From the NCBI RefSeq assembly GCF_021261325.1, contig NZ_JAJSBI010000013.1, positions 62,001 through 126,000 on the forward strand: a stretch of 64,000 bases of DNA, written 5' to 3'. The notes under the pieces are model-generated. The model was not told where the DNA came from. It worked only from the letters and a program-made list of their open reading frames with translations, and ran no database searches. This document shows, piece after piece, positions 8,606-17,386 of this stretch (position 1 is the stretch's first letter; the number at the start of each line of letters is the position of its first letter). The position numbers and the translations under genes are program-made. Source of the DNA: Streptomyces guryensis (GTDB lineage: Bacteria; Actinomycetota; Actinomycetes; Streptomycetales; Streptomycetaceae).

Positions 8606-10459
8606 TCAGCCGGCCGAATCGTCCATCCCGGCCAGTACCAACGGCAGCCGGTCCGCCCCGCCTTCGGTGAGGCGGACCGGAACTCCCCAGTCCTGCTGAT
8701 GGACATGGCAGGCCGGGTAGGGGTTGTCCGTGCCGTCGTCGCAGGACGCGGCCATCGCGGAGACGTGCAGGACTCCTTCCGTGATCCCGGGTTCGAGCTC
8801 CAGGGTGCGGGAGAGGTCGGTGTCGGCACCCTCGCCCTTCAGCAGGAGCCCGGGGGGCGTCGACGACACCAGCAGGCGGGTCGAGGGGCCGTACCGGGTG
8901 TCCGGTTTCTGGCCCGCGGGAGCCTGGAAGATCACGTCCAACTGGAGCCTCTGGGCGACTTCGGTGGCGGCTCGCCGCGTGCGGTGGGCGACCGACTCCA
9001 CCCGGACCGCCTCCTGAGGCAGACGCAGCCGGGTCAGCCTGTGCCGCGCCGACTCGACCACCACGATGTCCTCGTCCACCAGCACTGCGTCGCTCGGTTC
9101 ACGCAGGTCGGTCGCGAGGGTGGTGACCTGGCCGGTCGAGGGGTCGTAGCGGCGCAGGGCGTGGTTGTAGGTGTCGCTCACGGCCACCGAGCCGTCGGGG
9201 AGGGCCGTCACGCCCAACGGGTGCTGGAACAGGGCCTGTCCGGCGGGCCCGTCGCGGTGACCGAAGTCGAACAGGCCCGTGCCGACGGCGGTGCGGACCG
9301 TGCCGTCGAGGTCCACCCAGCGCAGGGCCGAGGTCTCCGAGTCGGCCAGCCAGAGCCGGTCGGCGGTCGCCGCGAGACCCGAGGGCTGGGCGAACCAGGC
9401 CTGAGGACCCGGGCCGTCGACCAGCCCCTCGTTGGTGGTGCCGGCCGTGACGGCGACCGTCCCTCCCCCAGAGCCGAAAGCCTGGGCGGTGCCCCCAGCC
9501 GGGTCGTACGCCCACAACTGGTGGACGCCGGCCATGGCGATCCACACCCTGTCGGCGAAGAGGGCCACATCCCACGGGGAGGAGAGGTCGATCTCGCGCG
9601 CCGGGCCCGAGGTGGGCGAGCCCTGCCACCACTGGCGGCCGGTGCCGGCCAGGGTGGTGACCTCACCGGTCGCGAGGTCGAGGCGGCGCAGGGCGTGGTT
9701 GACGGTGTCGGCGACGACGACCGCGGTCCCGTCGAGGAGGGCGAGGCCCTGCGGCTCGTTGAAGGCCGCGGTCTGCGCCGTGCCGTCGGCGAACCCCCGG
9801 GCTCCGGAGCCGATGCGCCGCACCACCGTCTCCCCGTCCGCCGCCAGCTCCACCAGCTGGTGCCGGGTGGTGTCGCTGACCAGGAAGGTGCCGCCCGGCA
9901 GGACGAGCGCCTTGCCCGGGAAGCGCAGGGTGGTCGGCTCCGGCTCCGGCGCCACGTACGGCCCGTCGCCGCGGCGCAGCGTCCCCTTGGCCCCGTGCTC
10001 CGCCTCCAGCTCCGTCACCAGCCGCTCGATCGCGTGCACATGCCCCTCACCCGCGTGCTGTGCGACGACATACCCCTCGGGGTCGATCACCACCAACGTC
10101 GGCCAGGCCCGCACCGCGTACTGCTTCCAGGTCGCGAGCTCCGGGTCGTCCAGCACCGGATGCTCCACCCCGTACCGCTCCACGGCGTCGACCACCGCCG
10201 CGTGCTCGGCCTCGTGCGCGAACTTCGGAGAGTGCACGCCGATCACGACGACGGTGTCCGCGTGCTTCTCCTCCAGCTCCCGCAGCTCGTCGAGGACGTG
10301 CAGACAGTTGATGCAGCAGAACGTCCAGAAGTCGAGCACGACGATGCGTCCACGCAGGTCGGACAGCGTGTACTGCCGGTCGCCCGTGTTCAGCCAGCCG
10401 CCCTTGCCCACCAGCTCGGGGGCTCGGACGCGGACGCGTCGGGGAGTGGAGTCGGTCAT
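8606..10459 (-). CDS. Thioredoxin-like/NHL-repeat protein (NHLRC2-like)
   Basis: Protein of 617 residues. The N-terminal about 150 residues are a TlpA/AhpC-type thioredoxin fold with the redox motif C49-I-N-C52 in FWTFCCINCLHVL. Residues about 170-480 are NHL beta-propeller repeats, seen as GFADGTAQTAAFNEPQGLAL, DGPGPQAWFAQPSGLA and DGPAGQALFQHPLGVTAL, each followed by VVADTVNHALRRLD-type strands. The C-terminal about 120 residues resemble a beta-sandwich (FQAPAGQKPDTRYGPSTRLLV). This arrangement is that of the NHLRC2 family; no signal peptide, so probably cytosolic. No substrate is known. Confidence 0.88.
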   Translation of the reverse strand: MTDSTPRRVRVRAPELVGKGGWLNTGDRQYTLSDLRGRIVVLDFWTFCCINCLHVLDELRELEEKHADTVVVIGVHSPKFAHEAEHAAVVDAVERYGVEHPVLDDPELATWKQYAVRAWPTLVVIDPEGYVVAQHAGEGHVHAIERLVTELEAEHGAKGTLRRGDGPYVAPEPEPTTLRFPGKALVLPGGTFLVSDTTRHQLVELAADGETVVRRIGSGARGFADGTAQTAAFNEPQGLALLDGTAVVVADTVNHALRRLDLATGEVTTLAGTGRQWWQGSPTSGPAREIDLSSPWDVALFADRVWIAMAGVHQLWAYDPAGGTAQAFGSGGGTVAVTAGTTNEGLVDGPGPQAWFAQPSGLAATADRLWLADSETSALRWVDLDGTVRTAVGTGLFDFGHRDGPAGQALFQHPLGVTALPDGSVAVSDTYNHALRRYDPSTGQVTTLATDLREPSDAVLVDEDIVVVESARHRLTRLRLPQEAVRVESVAHRTRRAATEVAQRLQLDVIFQAPAGQKPDTRYGPSTRLLVSSTPPGLLLKGEGADTDLSRTLELEPGITEGVLHVSAMAASCDDGTDNPYPACHVHQQDWGVPVRLTEGGADRLPLVLAGMDDSAG

Positions 10460-10488
10460 GCCTCAAGAGTGCCACCCGCCACTGACAG

Positions 10489-10881
10489 TCACGAAAGCGC
10501 GTGGCCCGTCGTCGCGTCCACGTGGCCGGGGATCTCCTCGTGGCGGTCGCCGACCGTGAGGGTGCCGGTGGGTTCGAGCATGAGGATCTCCGTGGGGGCC
10601 GGGGCGTAGGGCTTGTGGCGAGTGCCGCGGGGGACCGTGAAGACGGAGCCCTTCGGGAGGACGACCGTGCGTTCGCCGGAGGGTTCGCGCAGGGCGATGC
10701 GGAGTTCGCCGTCCAGGACCAGGAAGAACTCGTCGGTGTGGTCGTGGACGTGCCAGACGTGCTCGCCCTCCACCTTGGCGACGCGGACGTCGTAGTCGTT
10801 GACGGCGGTGACGATGCGCGGGCTCCAGCGGTCCGTGAAGGACGCGAGGGCGGCGGACAGGGAGACGGGTTCCGTGGTCAT
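10489..10881 (-). CDS. Cupin domain protein
   Basis: Single-domain cupin of 130 residues. Cupin motif 1 is visible as GEHVWHVHDHTDEFFLVLDGELRI, with three His and the Glu in the usual G(X)5HXH(X)3-4E spacing, and motif 2 as PKGSVFTVPRGTRHKPYAP. It should bind a divalent metal; similar small cupins are often mannose-6-phosphate-isomerase-like or act in small-molecule metabolism. Divergent from the GlxA-type regulator with only 52 bp between the start codons, so the two may share control. Confidence 0.83.
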   Translation of the reverse strand: MTTEPVSLSAALASFTDRWSPRIVTAVNDYDVRVAKVEGEHVWHVHDHTDEFFLVLDGELRIALREPSGERTVVLPKGSVFTVPRGTRHKPYAPAPTEILMLEPTGTLTVGDRHEEIPGHVDATTGHALS

Positions 10882-10933
10882 GGGTCCATCGTGGGGGTGC
10901 GCCGGAACGGTGTGTGAGTGCTAGGAATCGCAT

Positions 10934-11935
10934 ATGGCGCAAGGATCCTCTCAGCCCCCTCCGCACCGGGTCGCGGTGATCGTCGACGAGGGCACCAACC
11001 CCTTCGAGGTGGGCGTGGCGACCGAGCTGTTCGGGCTGCCCCGGCCCGAACTGGGGCTCGCGGGGCCGCTGTACGAGGTGACGGTGTGCGCGCCCGCGCG
11101 TGAGGTGCGGATGAACCACGGGTTCTTCACGCTGACCGGCGTACCGGGGCTGGACGCCGTGGACGGGGCGGACACCCTCCTCGTCCCGGGGCGGCCGGAC
11201 AACGTCGTCCCGCGCGCGGAGGCCGTACTGGAGGCGATCCGCCGCACGCACGCGCGTGGCGCCCGTGTCGTCAGCTTCTGCACCGGGACCTTCGCTCTCG
11301 CCGAGGCCGGGCTGCTGGACGGACGGCGGGCCACCACCCACTGGCGCTGGGCGGACCGGTTCCGGGAGCTGCATCCGAAGGTGCTGCTGGAGCCGGACGT
11401 GCTGTTCGTCGACGAGGGCGATCTGCTCACGGCGTCGGGCAGCGCGGCCGCGCTCGACCTCGGGCTGCACATCTGGCGCCGGGACCACGGGGTGGAGTTC
11501 GCCAACGCCGTCTCCCGGCGGCTGGTCTTCGCCTCGCACCGGGACGGCGGGCAGCGGCAGTTCGTGGAGCGGCCGGTGCCGGACGTGCCCGACGAGTCGC
11601 TGGGACCGCTGCTGGCCTGGGCTCAGGAGCGGCTGGGCGAGCCGCTGGCGGTGGCGGACCTGGCGGCCCGCGCGGCGGTGTCCCCGGCGACCCTGCACCG
11701 CCGTTTCCGCGTCCAGCTGGGCACGACCCCGCTGGGCTGGCTGACCGGGGAACGCGTCGCCCTCGCCTGCCGTCTCATCGAGCGCGGGGAGGAACGGCTG
11801 GGCGTCGTCGCCGCGAGGAGCGGCCTGGGCAGCGCGGCCAACCTACGCGCGCGCGTGCGGCGCGAGACGGGGCTCAGCCCGTCGGCCTACCGGCGGCGTT
11901 TCGGGCCGACGCCCGGGGAAGAGGTGGGGACATGA
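10934..11935 (+). CDS. GlxA family transcriptional regulator (DJ-1/PfpI + AraC HTH)
   Basis: Protein of 333 residues with an N-terminal glutamine-amidotransferase-like DJ-1/PfpI domain (VAVIVDEGTNPFEVGVATELFG ... nucleophile elbow VVSFCTGTFALAEAGLLDG with Cys) and a C-terminal AraC-type double HTH (VADLAARAAVSPATLHRRFR, GVVAARSGLGSAANLRARVRRETGLSPSAYRRRF). This is the GlxA/FtrA architecture; members act as activators responding to unknown small ligands. Its TGA overlaps the ATG of the next gene (ATGA), indicating translational coupling with the LURP-one-like protein. Confidence 0.87.
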   Translation: MAQGSSQPPPHRVAVIVDEGTNPFEVGVATELFGLPRPELGLAGPLYEVTVCAPAREVRMNHGFFTLTGVPGLDAVDGADTLLVPGRPDNVVPRAEAVLEAIRRTHARGARVVSFCTGTFALAEAGLLDGRRATTHWRWADRFRELHPKVLLEPDVLFVDEGDLLTASGSAAALDLGLHIWRRDHGVEFANAVSRRLVFASHRDGGQRQFVERPVPDVPDESLGPLLAWAQERLGEPLAVADLAARAAVSPATLHRRFRVQLGTTPLGWLTGERVALACRLIERGEERLGVVAARSGLGSAANLRARVRRETGLSPSAYRRRFGPTPGEEVGT

Positions 11936-12426
11936 GATTCCAGGTACGCGACCGGCTCCTCGGCTTCGGCGAGGACTACTGGATCGAGGACGAGCACGGC
12001 GGCAAGGTCTTCCTCGTCGACGGCAAGGCGATGCGCCTCAGGGACACGTTCGAACTGAAGGACACCCAGGGGCGGGTCCTGATCGACATCCACCAGAAGA
12101 TGTTCGCCCTGCGCGACACCATGGTGATCGAACGGGACGGCACCGCCCTCGCCCGCATCAAGCGCAAACGGCTGTCCCTGCTACGCCACCACTACCGGGT
12201 CACCATGGTCGACGGCACCGAACTCGACGTCAGCGGCAAGATCCTCGACCGCGAGTTCGCCGTCGAGTACGACGGCGAACTGCTGGCCGTGATCTCCCGC
12301 CGCTGGCTGCACATCCGGGACACGTACGGCGTCGACGTCGTCCGCGACGACGCGGACCCGGCGCTGCTGATCGCGGTGACGGTGTGCGTGATCCATCTGG
12401 CGGAGAAGGAACGCGAGGAGGACTGA
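11932..12426 (+). CDS. LURP-one-related/scramblase-like protein
   Basis: Protein of 164 residues made almost entirely of beta-strand repeats of the Tubby/LURP-one fold: FQVRDRLLGFGEDYWIEDE, GGKVFLVDGKAMRLRDTFEL, LIDIHQKMFALRDTMVI, DVSGKILDREFAVEYDGE. Members of this DUF567 group are related to phospholipid scramblases and have no settled bacterial role. Coupled by a 4-bp ATGA overlap to the GlxA-type regulator. Confidence 0.83.
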   Translation: MRFQVRDRLLGFGEDYWIEDEHGGKVFLVDGKAMRLRDTFELKDTQGRVLIDIHQKMFALRDTMVIERDGTALARIKRKRLSLLRHHYRVTMVDGTELDVSGKILDREFAVEYDGELLAVISRRWLHIRDTYGVDVVRDDADPALLIAVTVCVIHLAEKEREED

Positions 12427-12450
12427 CGCCTCGCGCCTTCGGGCCGGGCC

Positions 12451-13248
12451 TCAGAACGTGTGCGGGGGCTCCAGGCCCAGGACCCGGTCCTTCAGGGCCG
12501 GGAACTGCTCCCGGGTCGTCGCCACCTTCGCCGGGTCGAAGTCGACGGTGAGGACCTCCTCGACGGCCCCCGCCTCGGCGAGGACCTCGCCCCACGGATC
12601 CACCACGATCGAGTGACCCGCCTGTGGAACTCCCGCATGCGTCCCGGCCGTTCCACAGGCGAGCACGAACGCCTGGTTCTCGACCGCCCGCGCCTGGGCC
12701 AGCAGCGTCCAGTGCGCCCGGCGGCGCTCCGGCCAGCCCGCCGGGACCACCAGGGTCTCGGCACCGGCGTCGACGAGACCGCGGAAGAGTTCGGGGAAAC
12801 GGAGGTCGTAGCAGGTGGCGACGCCCACAGTCGTCCCGGGCAGCCGCACCGTCACCAGTTCCCGCCCCGCGCCCATCAGCACGGCCTCGCCCTTGTCGAA
12901 GCCGAAGCGGTGGATCTTGCGGTAGGCGGCCACCAGATCACCGGAGGGGGAGAAGACGAGAGACGTGTTGTAGAGCGGTCCTTCAGGGTCTCGTTCCGGA
13001 ATCGAGCCCGCGTGCAGCCACACGCCCGCGTCGCTCGCGGCCTTCGCCATCGCCTCGTACGTCGGCCCCTCGAGCGGCTCGGCCTCGGTGCCGAACTCCT
13101 CGTAGGCGAAGGCGCCGGTCGTCCACAGCTCCGGGAGGACGACCAGATCGGCCCCGGCCTGCTCCCGTACCAGCGAGCTCACCCGCCGCCGGCGCGATTC
13201 GACCGATTCGCCCTCGTCTACGGCGATCTGGATGAGAGAGGCGCGCAC
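12451..13248 (-). CDS. Carbon-nitrogen hydrolase (nitrilase superfamily)
   Basis: Amidase-type member of the nitrilase superfamily, 265 residues. The Glu-Lys-Cys triad is complete: E40 in VVLPELWTTG, K111 in YRKIHRFGFDKGE and C146 in VATCYDLRFPELF. The DPWGEVLAEAG strand pair near the C-terminus is also typical. The FD-K-GE and CYDLRFPE wording is that of omega-amidase/Nit-like enzymes, which hydrolyse small linear amides, but the substrate is not proven. I start at GTG 13248; the in-frame extension to 13299 lacks family similarity. Confidence 0.85.
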   Translation of the reverse strand: MRASLIQIAVDEGESVESRRRRVSSLVREQAGADLVVLPELWTTGAFAYEEFGTEAEPLEGPTYEAMAKAASDAGVWLHAGSIPERDPEGPLYNTSLVFSPSGDLVAAYRKIHRFGFDKGEAVLMGAGRELVTVRLPGTTVGVATCYDLRFPELFRGLVDAGAETLVVPAGWPERRRAHWTLLAQARAVENQAFVLACGTAGTHAGVPQAGHSIVVDPWGEVLAEAGAVEEVLTVDFDPAKVATTREQFPALKDRVLGLEPPHTF

Positions 13249-13430
13249 ACTACCACCGTCCTGGCATTCGAGCCGTCCACACAGGCCTACGATCGTCACA
13301 CGAAAGCACTGCCGGGGTGCCTCACAGCAGCGTAACTTAGCGTTTCAAGACACCCGCCGAGTGCAGCCACCTCCCGCTGGCAACGCTGCCACCAACCGCC
13401 CGTGTACCGACCGCCGAGGGGTCCCGTTCC

Positions 13431-14255
13431 GTGAGTCTGCATCCCACCCTCCAGCCCTACGCCGACGCCTGGACCCATTCGATCGAAGCGATATCCGAGC
13501 TGGTGGGGCCGCTTGTGGAGGGAGAGTGGAACCGGCGGACGCCGTGCCCGGGGTGGTCGGTCCGTGACGTCGTCTCCCATGTCATCGGTCTGGACTGCGA
13601 GATGCTCGGCGACCCGCGCCCCATCCACACCCTGCCGCGTGACCTCTTCCACGTCACCAACGACCACCAGCGCTACATGGAGATGCAGGTCGACGTCCGC
13701 CGCCACCACACGGCGCCGGAGATGACCTCCGAGCTGGAGTACGTGATCATCCGCCGCAACCGCCAGCTGCGGAACGAGTCGCGCGACCCGGGCACCAAGG
13801 TGCGCGGCCACCTCAGCACCGAGCTCACCCTCGAAGAGTCCATGCGCGCCCACGCGTTCAACGTGTGGGCGCATGAACAGGACCTCCGCGCCGCTCTCGG
13901 CCGCCCCGGCAACCTCGACTCCCCCGGCGCGCACATCGCCCGTGACGTGCTCCTCGCGGAGCTGCCCGGGGTCGTGGCCGACAAGGCGGACGCGCCGCGC
14001 AGTTCGGCGATCGTCTTCGACGTGCACGGCCCGGTCGAGTTCCTGCGCACGATCCGCGTCGACATCCAGGGCCGCGGCACCCTCGAAACCGCTCCCGCCC
14101 TCGGTCCCGCCGCCACCCTCACCCTCGACTGGGAGACGTACGTCCGCCTCGCCTGCGGCCGGGTGACACCGCAGGCGGTGGCGGACCGCGTGAAGGCGGA
14201 GGGCGACCCGGAGCTGACGGCGGCGATCCTGCGGAACTTCACGGTGACGTCGTAG
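13431..14255 (+). CDS. Maleylpyruvate isomerase family mycothiol-dependent enzyme
   Basis: DinB/MDMPI-fold protein of 274 residues. The N-terminal four-helix region contains RTPCPGWSVRDVVSHVIGLDCEM with the conserved metal His, and a second motif ESMRAHAFNVWAHEQDLRAALG supplies the other His/Asp ligands. The C-terminal third (VEFLRTIRVDIQGRGTLETAP) is the small sterol-carrier-like MDMPI C domain. Mycothiol is the actinobacterial low-molecular-weight thiol; these enzymes use it for isomerase or transferase reactions, mostly unassigned. Starts with GTG at 13431; convergent with the lipoprotein gene. Confidence 0.83.
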   Translation: MSLHPTLQPYADAWTHSIEAISELVGPLVEGEWNRRTPCPGWSVRDVVSHVIGLDCEMLGDPRPIHTLPRDLFHVTNDHQRYMEMQVDVRRHHTAPEMTSELEYVIIRRNRQLRNESRDPGTKVRGHLSTELTLEESMRAHAFNVWAHEQDLRAALGRPGNLDSPGAHIARDVLLAELPGVVADKADAPRSSAIVFDVHGPVEFLRTIRVDIQGRGTLETAPALGPAATLTLDWETYVRLACGRVTPQAVADRVKAEGDPELTAAILRNFTVTS

Positions 14256-14273
14256 CGCCTTGGGATCCGTTGG

Positions 14274-15032
14274 TCAGTGGTCCTCGGCGACCGTCGTGGC
14301 GACACCGCCGCTGATCACGACCTTCGCGGAGACACCCTTCTTCGCGGCGGCCTCCAGCTGGTCCAGGGTGCAGCGGGAGGTCCCCGTCGAGCCCGGGGTG
14401 CCGCAGATGGTGCCCGCGCCGTACACCTTGGTGTCGTCGGCGACGTAGAACGCCTGCTCGACGCCCTTCATGTCGGACACGGTGAACCTGCCGGGCGCCA
14501 GATAGCCGACGTTGCCGAGCCAGGTGCCGCTCACGCCCTTCGCACCGCTGCCGCCGCCGGCGCTGTGGCGTTCGCGTACGACGGTGGCGACGCCCCTCCT
14601 GATCGTCACATCGGCGGGGACGGCCGCCTTCCTGGTGGCCGTCTCCAGCTGGTCCAGGGTGCAGTGCGAGCCGCCGCAGATCGTGCCGGCGCCGTGGACC
14701 TGGGTGTCGTTGGCGACGAAGAAGGCCCGGTCGGTCTTTCCGGGCACGGACACGATGTACTTGCCCGGGGCGAGGTAGCTGACCGTGCCGTCGGTGATGT
14801 TCGCGTTCACGCCCTGCTGGGACCTCGACGCGTTTCCGGCGGAGGTGGCCGCCGAGCCGGAGTGCTGGGACGTCCCCGAGGTCTTCGACGGCGGCTGCGA
14901 GCCGGCCGTCGTGGAGGCCGATGCCTGCGAGGAGCCGCCGGTGCCGGTGGAACCGTTCTGACAGGCCGTCATCAGCAGGCCGGCCGTGACGGCGGCGGTG
15001 ACGAGGGTGGCCTTGCGCAGGTGGCGGTTCAT
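14274..15032 (-). CDS. Lipoprotein with a tandemly duplicated domain of about 70 residues
   Basis: Protein of 252 residues with a lipoprotein signal peptide (ATLVTAAVTAGLLMTAC; lipobox LMTAC, Cys 24) followed by a Ser/Thr/Gly-rich linker (residues about 25-75). The rest is two copies of one domain: YLAPGKYIVSVPGKTDRAFF ... AGTICGGSHCTLDQLETA ... VTIRRGVATVVRE, and YLAPGRFTVSDMKGVEQAFY ... AGTICG ... CTLDQLEAAAKK ... VISGGVATTVAE. Each copy keeps a Cys pair (TICG ... HC/RC) that could form a disulfide outside the cell. I do not recognise the domain by name. Probably anchored on the outer face of the membrane; monocistronic. Confidence 0.75.
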   Translation of the reverse strand: MNRHLRKATLVTAAVTAGLLMTACQNGSTGTGGSSQASASTTAGSQPPSKTSGTSQHSGSAATSAGNASRSQQGVNANITDGTVSYLAPGKYIVSVPGKTDRAFFVANDTQVHGAGTICGGSHCTLDQLETATRKAAVPADVTIRRGVATVVRERHSAGGGSGAKGVSGTWLGNVGYLAPGRFTVSDMKGVEQAFYVADDTKVYGAGTICGTPGSTGTSRCTLDQLEAAAKKGVSAKVVISGGVATTVAEDH

Positions 15033-15208
15033 CAGGAGGTTCCCTTCGGGAGCGAGGACTGCGTTCGAGGCGTTCGATGCGCTCGCTGACTATGAGGGGC
15101 CGCCGGTCCCCCAGGTCACGTCCGTCCTCGCTTCACCACACCGCTGTCACACGCCCATGACAGAGCAACACCTGGGCTGTGAGCGTCCGCTGCGGTGAAC
15201 CGCCCGCT

Positions 15209-16516
15209 TCACGCGGGCACGTGCACCGTCTCCACCCGGCTCGCCACCAGCCGCTCCCGCTCCCGCCGGGCGACCCGCCCCCGCAGCCGCAGGATCTGGC
15301 TGACGCCGAGCGCCTGGAGCACGAAAACCGCGGAGAACGCGACGGTGTAGTCGTCGCCGGTGGCGTCCAGCAGCACCCCGATCGCGAACAGGGTGGTCAT
15401 CGACGCGACGAAGCCGCCCATGTTGGTGATCCCGGACGCCGTCCCCTGCCGCTCCGCCGGGTTGGCCGGCCGCGCGAAGTCGAATCCGATCATCGACGCC
15501 GGACCGCACGAACCGAGCACCGTGCACAGCACGATCAGCAGCCACATCGGTGCCCGGTCGGCCGGGTAGGCCAGCGTCGCCGCCCACACCACCGCCGTCG
15601 CCGCCACAGTGCCGAGCGCCAGCGGCAGCCGCGCCGCGTGGTGCCGGGCGATGATCTGGCCGTAGACGAGACCCACGACCATGTTCGACAGGACGACCAG
15701 GGTGAGGAGTTCACCGGCCGTGGCCCGGGACAGCCCCTGCGCCTGGACCAGGAAGGGCAGCCCCCACAGCAGCAGGAACACCATCGCCGGGAACTGGGTC
15801 GTGAAGTGCACCCACAGCCCGAGCCGCGTCCCCGGCTCCCGCCAGGAGGCCGCGATCTGCCGCCGCACGTACGCGGCGCCATGGTGCGGGAACGACTCCG
15901 GCTCGTACCCCTCGGGGTGGTCCTTCAGGAACAGCACCAGCAGGACGAGGACGACGACTCCGGCGAGCGCGCTGCCCGCGAAGGCGGCCGTCCAGCCCAC
16001 GCCGTGCAGCAGCCGGGCCAGCACCAGCGTGGAGACCAGGTTGCCCGCCATGCCGGCCAGCCCCGCGAACTGCGCGACGAGCGGCCCGCGCCGCGCGGGG
16101 AACCAGCGGGTGCCCAGCCGCAGCACGCTGATGAACGTCATCGCGTCACCGCAGCCGAGCAGCGCTCGGGAGGCGAGGGCCATGCCGTACGAGGGCGAGA
16201 ACGCGAAGCCGAGCTGACCGGCCGTGAAGAGCACGACCCCGATGGTCAGCACCTTCTTGGTGCCGAGCCGGTCCACCAGCAGGCCGACGGGTATCTGCAT
16301 GCCGGCGTAGACGAGGAGCTGCAGGATCGAGAAGGTCGACAGCGCCGAGGCGTTCACGTGGAAGCGGTCGGCGGCGTCGAGGCCGGCGACCCCGAGGGAC
16401 GTACGGAAGATGACGGCGACGAAGTAGACGGAGACGCCGATGCCCCAGACGGCCATCGCGCGCCGGCCGCCCGGCGGATCACCGGGCAGCGTGGTCAGTG
16501 CGGACGACGACCTCAT
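15209..16516 (-). CDS. MFS transporter
   Basis: Major facilitator superfamily permease of 435 residues with about 12 hydrophobic helices. The loop 2-3 signature region appears as GLLVDRLGTKKVLTIGVVLF, and FVAVIFRTSLGVAGLDAADRFHV opens helix 1, wording seen in the anion:cation symporter/sugar-phosphate-like MFS families. The substrate is unknown. Its ATG overlaps the stop of the GntR regulator by 4 bp (ATGA), so regulator and transporter form an operon, suggesting the regulator senses the transported compound. Confidence 0.85.
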   Translation of the reverse strand: MRSSSALTTLPGDPPGGRRAMAVWGIGVSVYFVAVIFRTSLGVAGLDAADRFHVNASALSTFSILQLLVYAGMQIPVGLLVDRLGTKKVLTIGVVLFTAGQLGFAFSPSYGMALASRALLGCGDAMTFISVLRLGTRWFPARRGPLVAQFAGLAGMAGNLVSTLVLARLLHGVGWTAAFAGSALAGVVVLVLLVLFLKDHPEGYEPESFPHHGAAYVRRQIAASWREPGTRLGLWVHFTTQFPAMVFLLLWGLPFLVQAQGLSRATAGELLTLVVLSNMVVGLVYGQIIARHHAARLPLALGTVAATAVVWAATLAYPADRAPMWLLIVLCTVLGSCGPASMIGFDFARPANPAERQGTASGITNMGGFVASMTTLFAIGVLLDATGDDYTVAFSAVFVLQALGVSQILRLRGRVARRERERLVASRVETVHVPA

Positions 16517-17175
16517 CGGACCTCACCCCGCGCCAGGTGCGAGACCCAGCTGACGTGCCGGTGGACGATCCCGACCGCCTCCTCCACGTCCCCGGAACGC
16601 AGCGCCTGAAGCATCTCCTCGTGCTCGGCGAGGGCCTTGGCGATCCGGTCGGGGTGCGAGTGCAGCACGGCGACGCCCATCCGCAGCTGGCGGTCGCGGA
16701 GTTGGTCGTAGAGCCGGGAGAGGATCTCGTTGCCCCCGCTGCGGACGATCTCGGCGTGGAAGCAGCGGTCGGTGACGGCGGCCCCGGCGAGGTCCCCGGC
16801 GGCGGCCTGCGCCTTCTGCTTCGCCAGCAGTTCCTCCAGCCGCTCGACGAGCCCGGCGGGGGCGGGCACGGCCTTGCGCGCCGCATGCTCCTCGACCAGC
16901 AGCCTGGTCTCCACCACGTCCGCGATCTCCTGCGCGGACACGGACAGGACCAGGGCCCCCTTCTTCGGGTAGAGCTTGATCAGCCCTTCCACCTCCAGCC
17001 GCAGCAGCGCCTCGCGCACCGGCGTGCGGGAAACCCCCACGGCCTCGGCGAGCTCGCCCTCGGTGAGGAGGGTCCCGCCCTCGTAACGGCGCTCCAGGAC
17101 GCCCTGCTTGACGTGGGTGTAGACGCGGTCGGCGGCGGGTGGTTGCTTGGCGGTCAGGGTCCCCGGGCTGCTCAT
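16513..17175 (-). CDS. GntR family transcriptional regulator (FadR subfamily)
   Basis: Protein of 220 residues. The N-terminal winged HTH is clear: YEGGTLLTEGELAEAVGVSRTPVREALLRLEVEGLIKLYPKKG with the GVSRTPVREAL recognition helix. The C-terminal about 140 residues form an all-helical FCD ligand-binding domain (ETRLLVEEHAARKA ... FHAEIVRSGGNEILSRLYDQLRDRQ ... EHEEMLQALRSGDVEEA) with His/Asp positions that usually bind a metal and a carboxylate effector. I start at ATG 17175 (MSSPGTLTAKQ). First gene of a two-gene operon with the MFS permease. Confidence 0.87.
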   Translation of the reverse strand: MSSPGTLTAKQPPAADRVYTHVKQGVLERRYEGGTLLTEGELAEAVGVSRTPVREALLRLEVEGLIKLYPKKGALVLSVSAQEIADVVETRLLVEEHAARKAVPAPAGLVERLEELLAKQKAQAAAGDLAGAAVTDRCFHAEIVRSGGNEILSRLYDQLRDRQLRMGVAVLHSHPDRIAKALAEHEEMLQALRSGDVEEAVGIVHRHVSWVSHLARGEVR

Positions 17176-17386
17176 GCGCACAGCATAGATACAACACGTA
17201 CCCATGAGGTCGGACGTCCACCATGCGGACGGATCGGCACCGGCGGATTACCCCTTACGGGAACCCGCCTCTGCAGCCACACAACCTTCTGTGCTACTTA
17301 CGTGTCACACACGTGCGGCCCCAGCTTCCCTGGACGCTCAACTCGGCCGCACGCCAGGGGCATTCGACACAATCGGGGTAACTCAC

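Noticed and set aside
17204..17386. ATG-initiated longer DD-peptidase beginning near 17204
   Set aside because: It would bury the signal peptide about 60 residues inside the protein.
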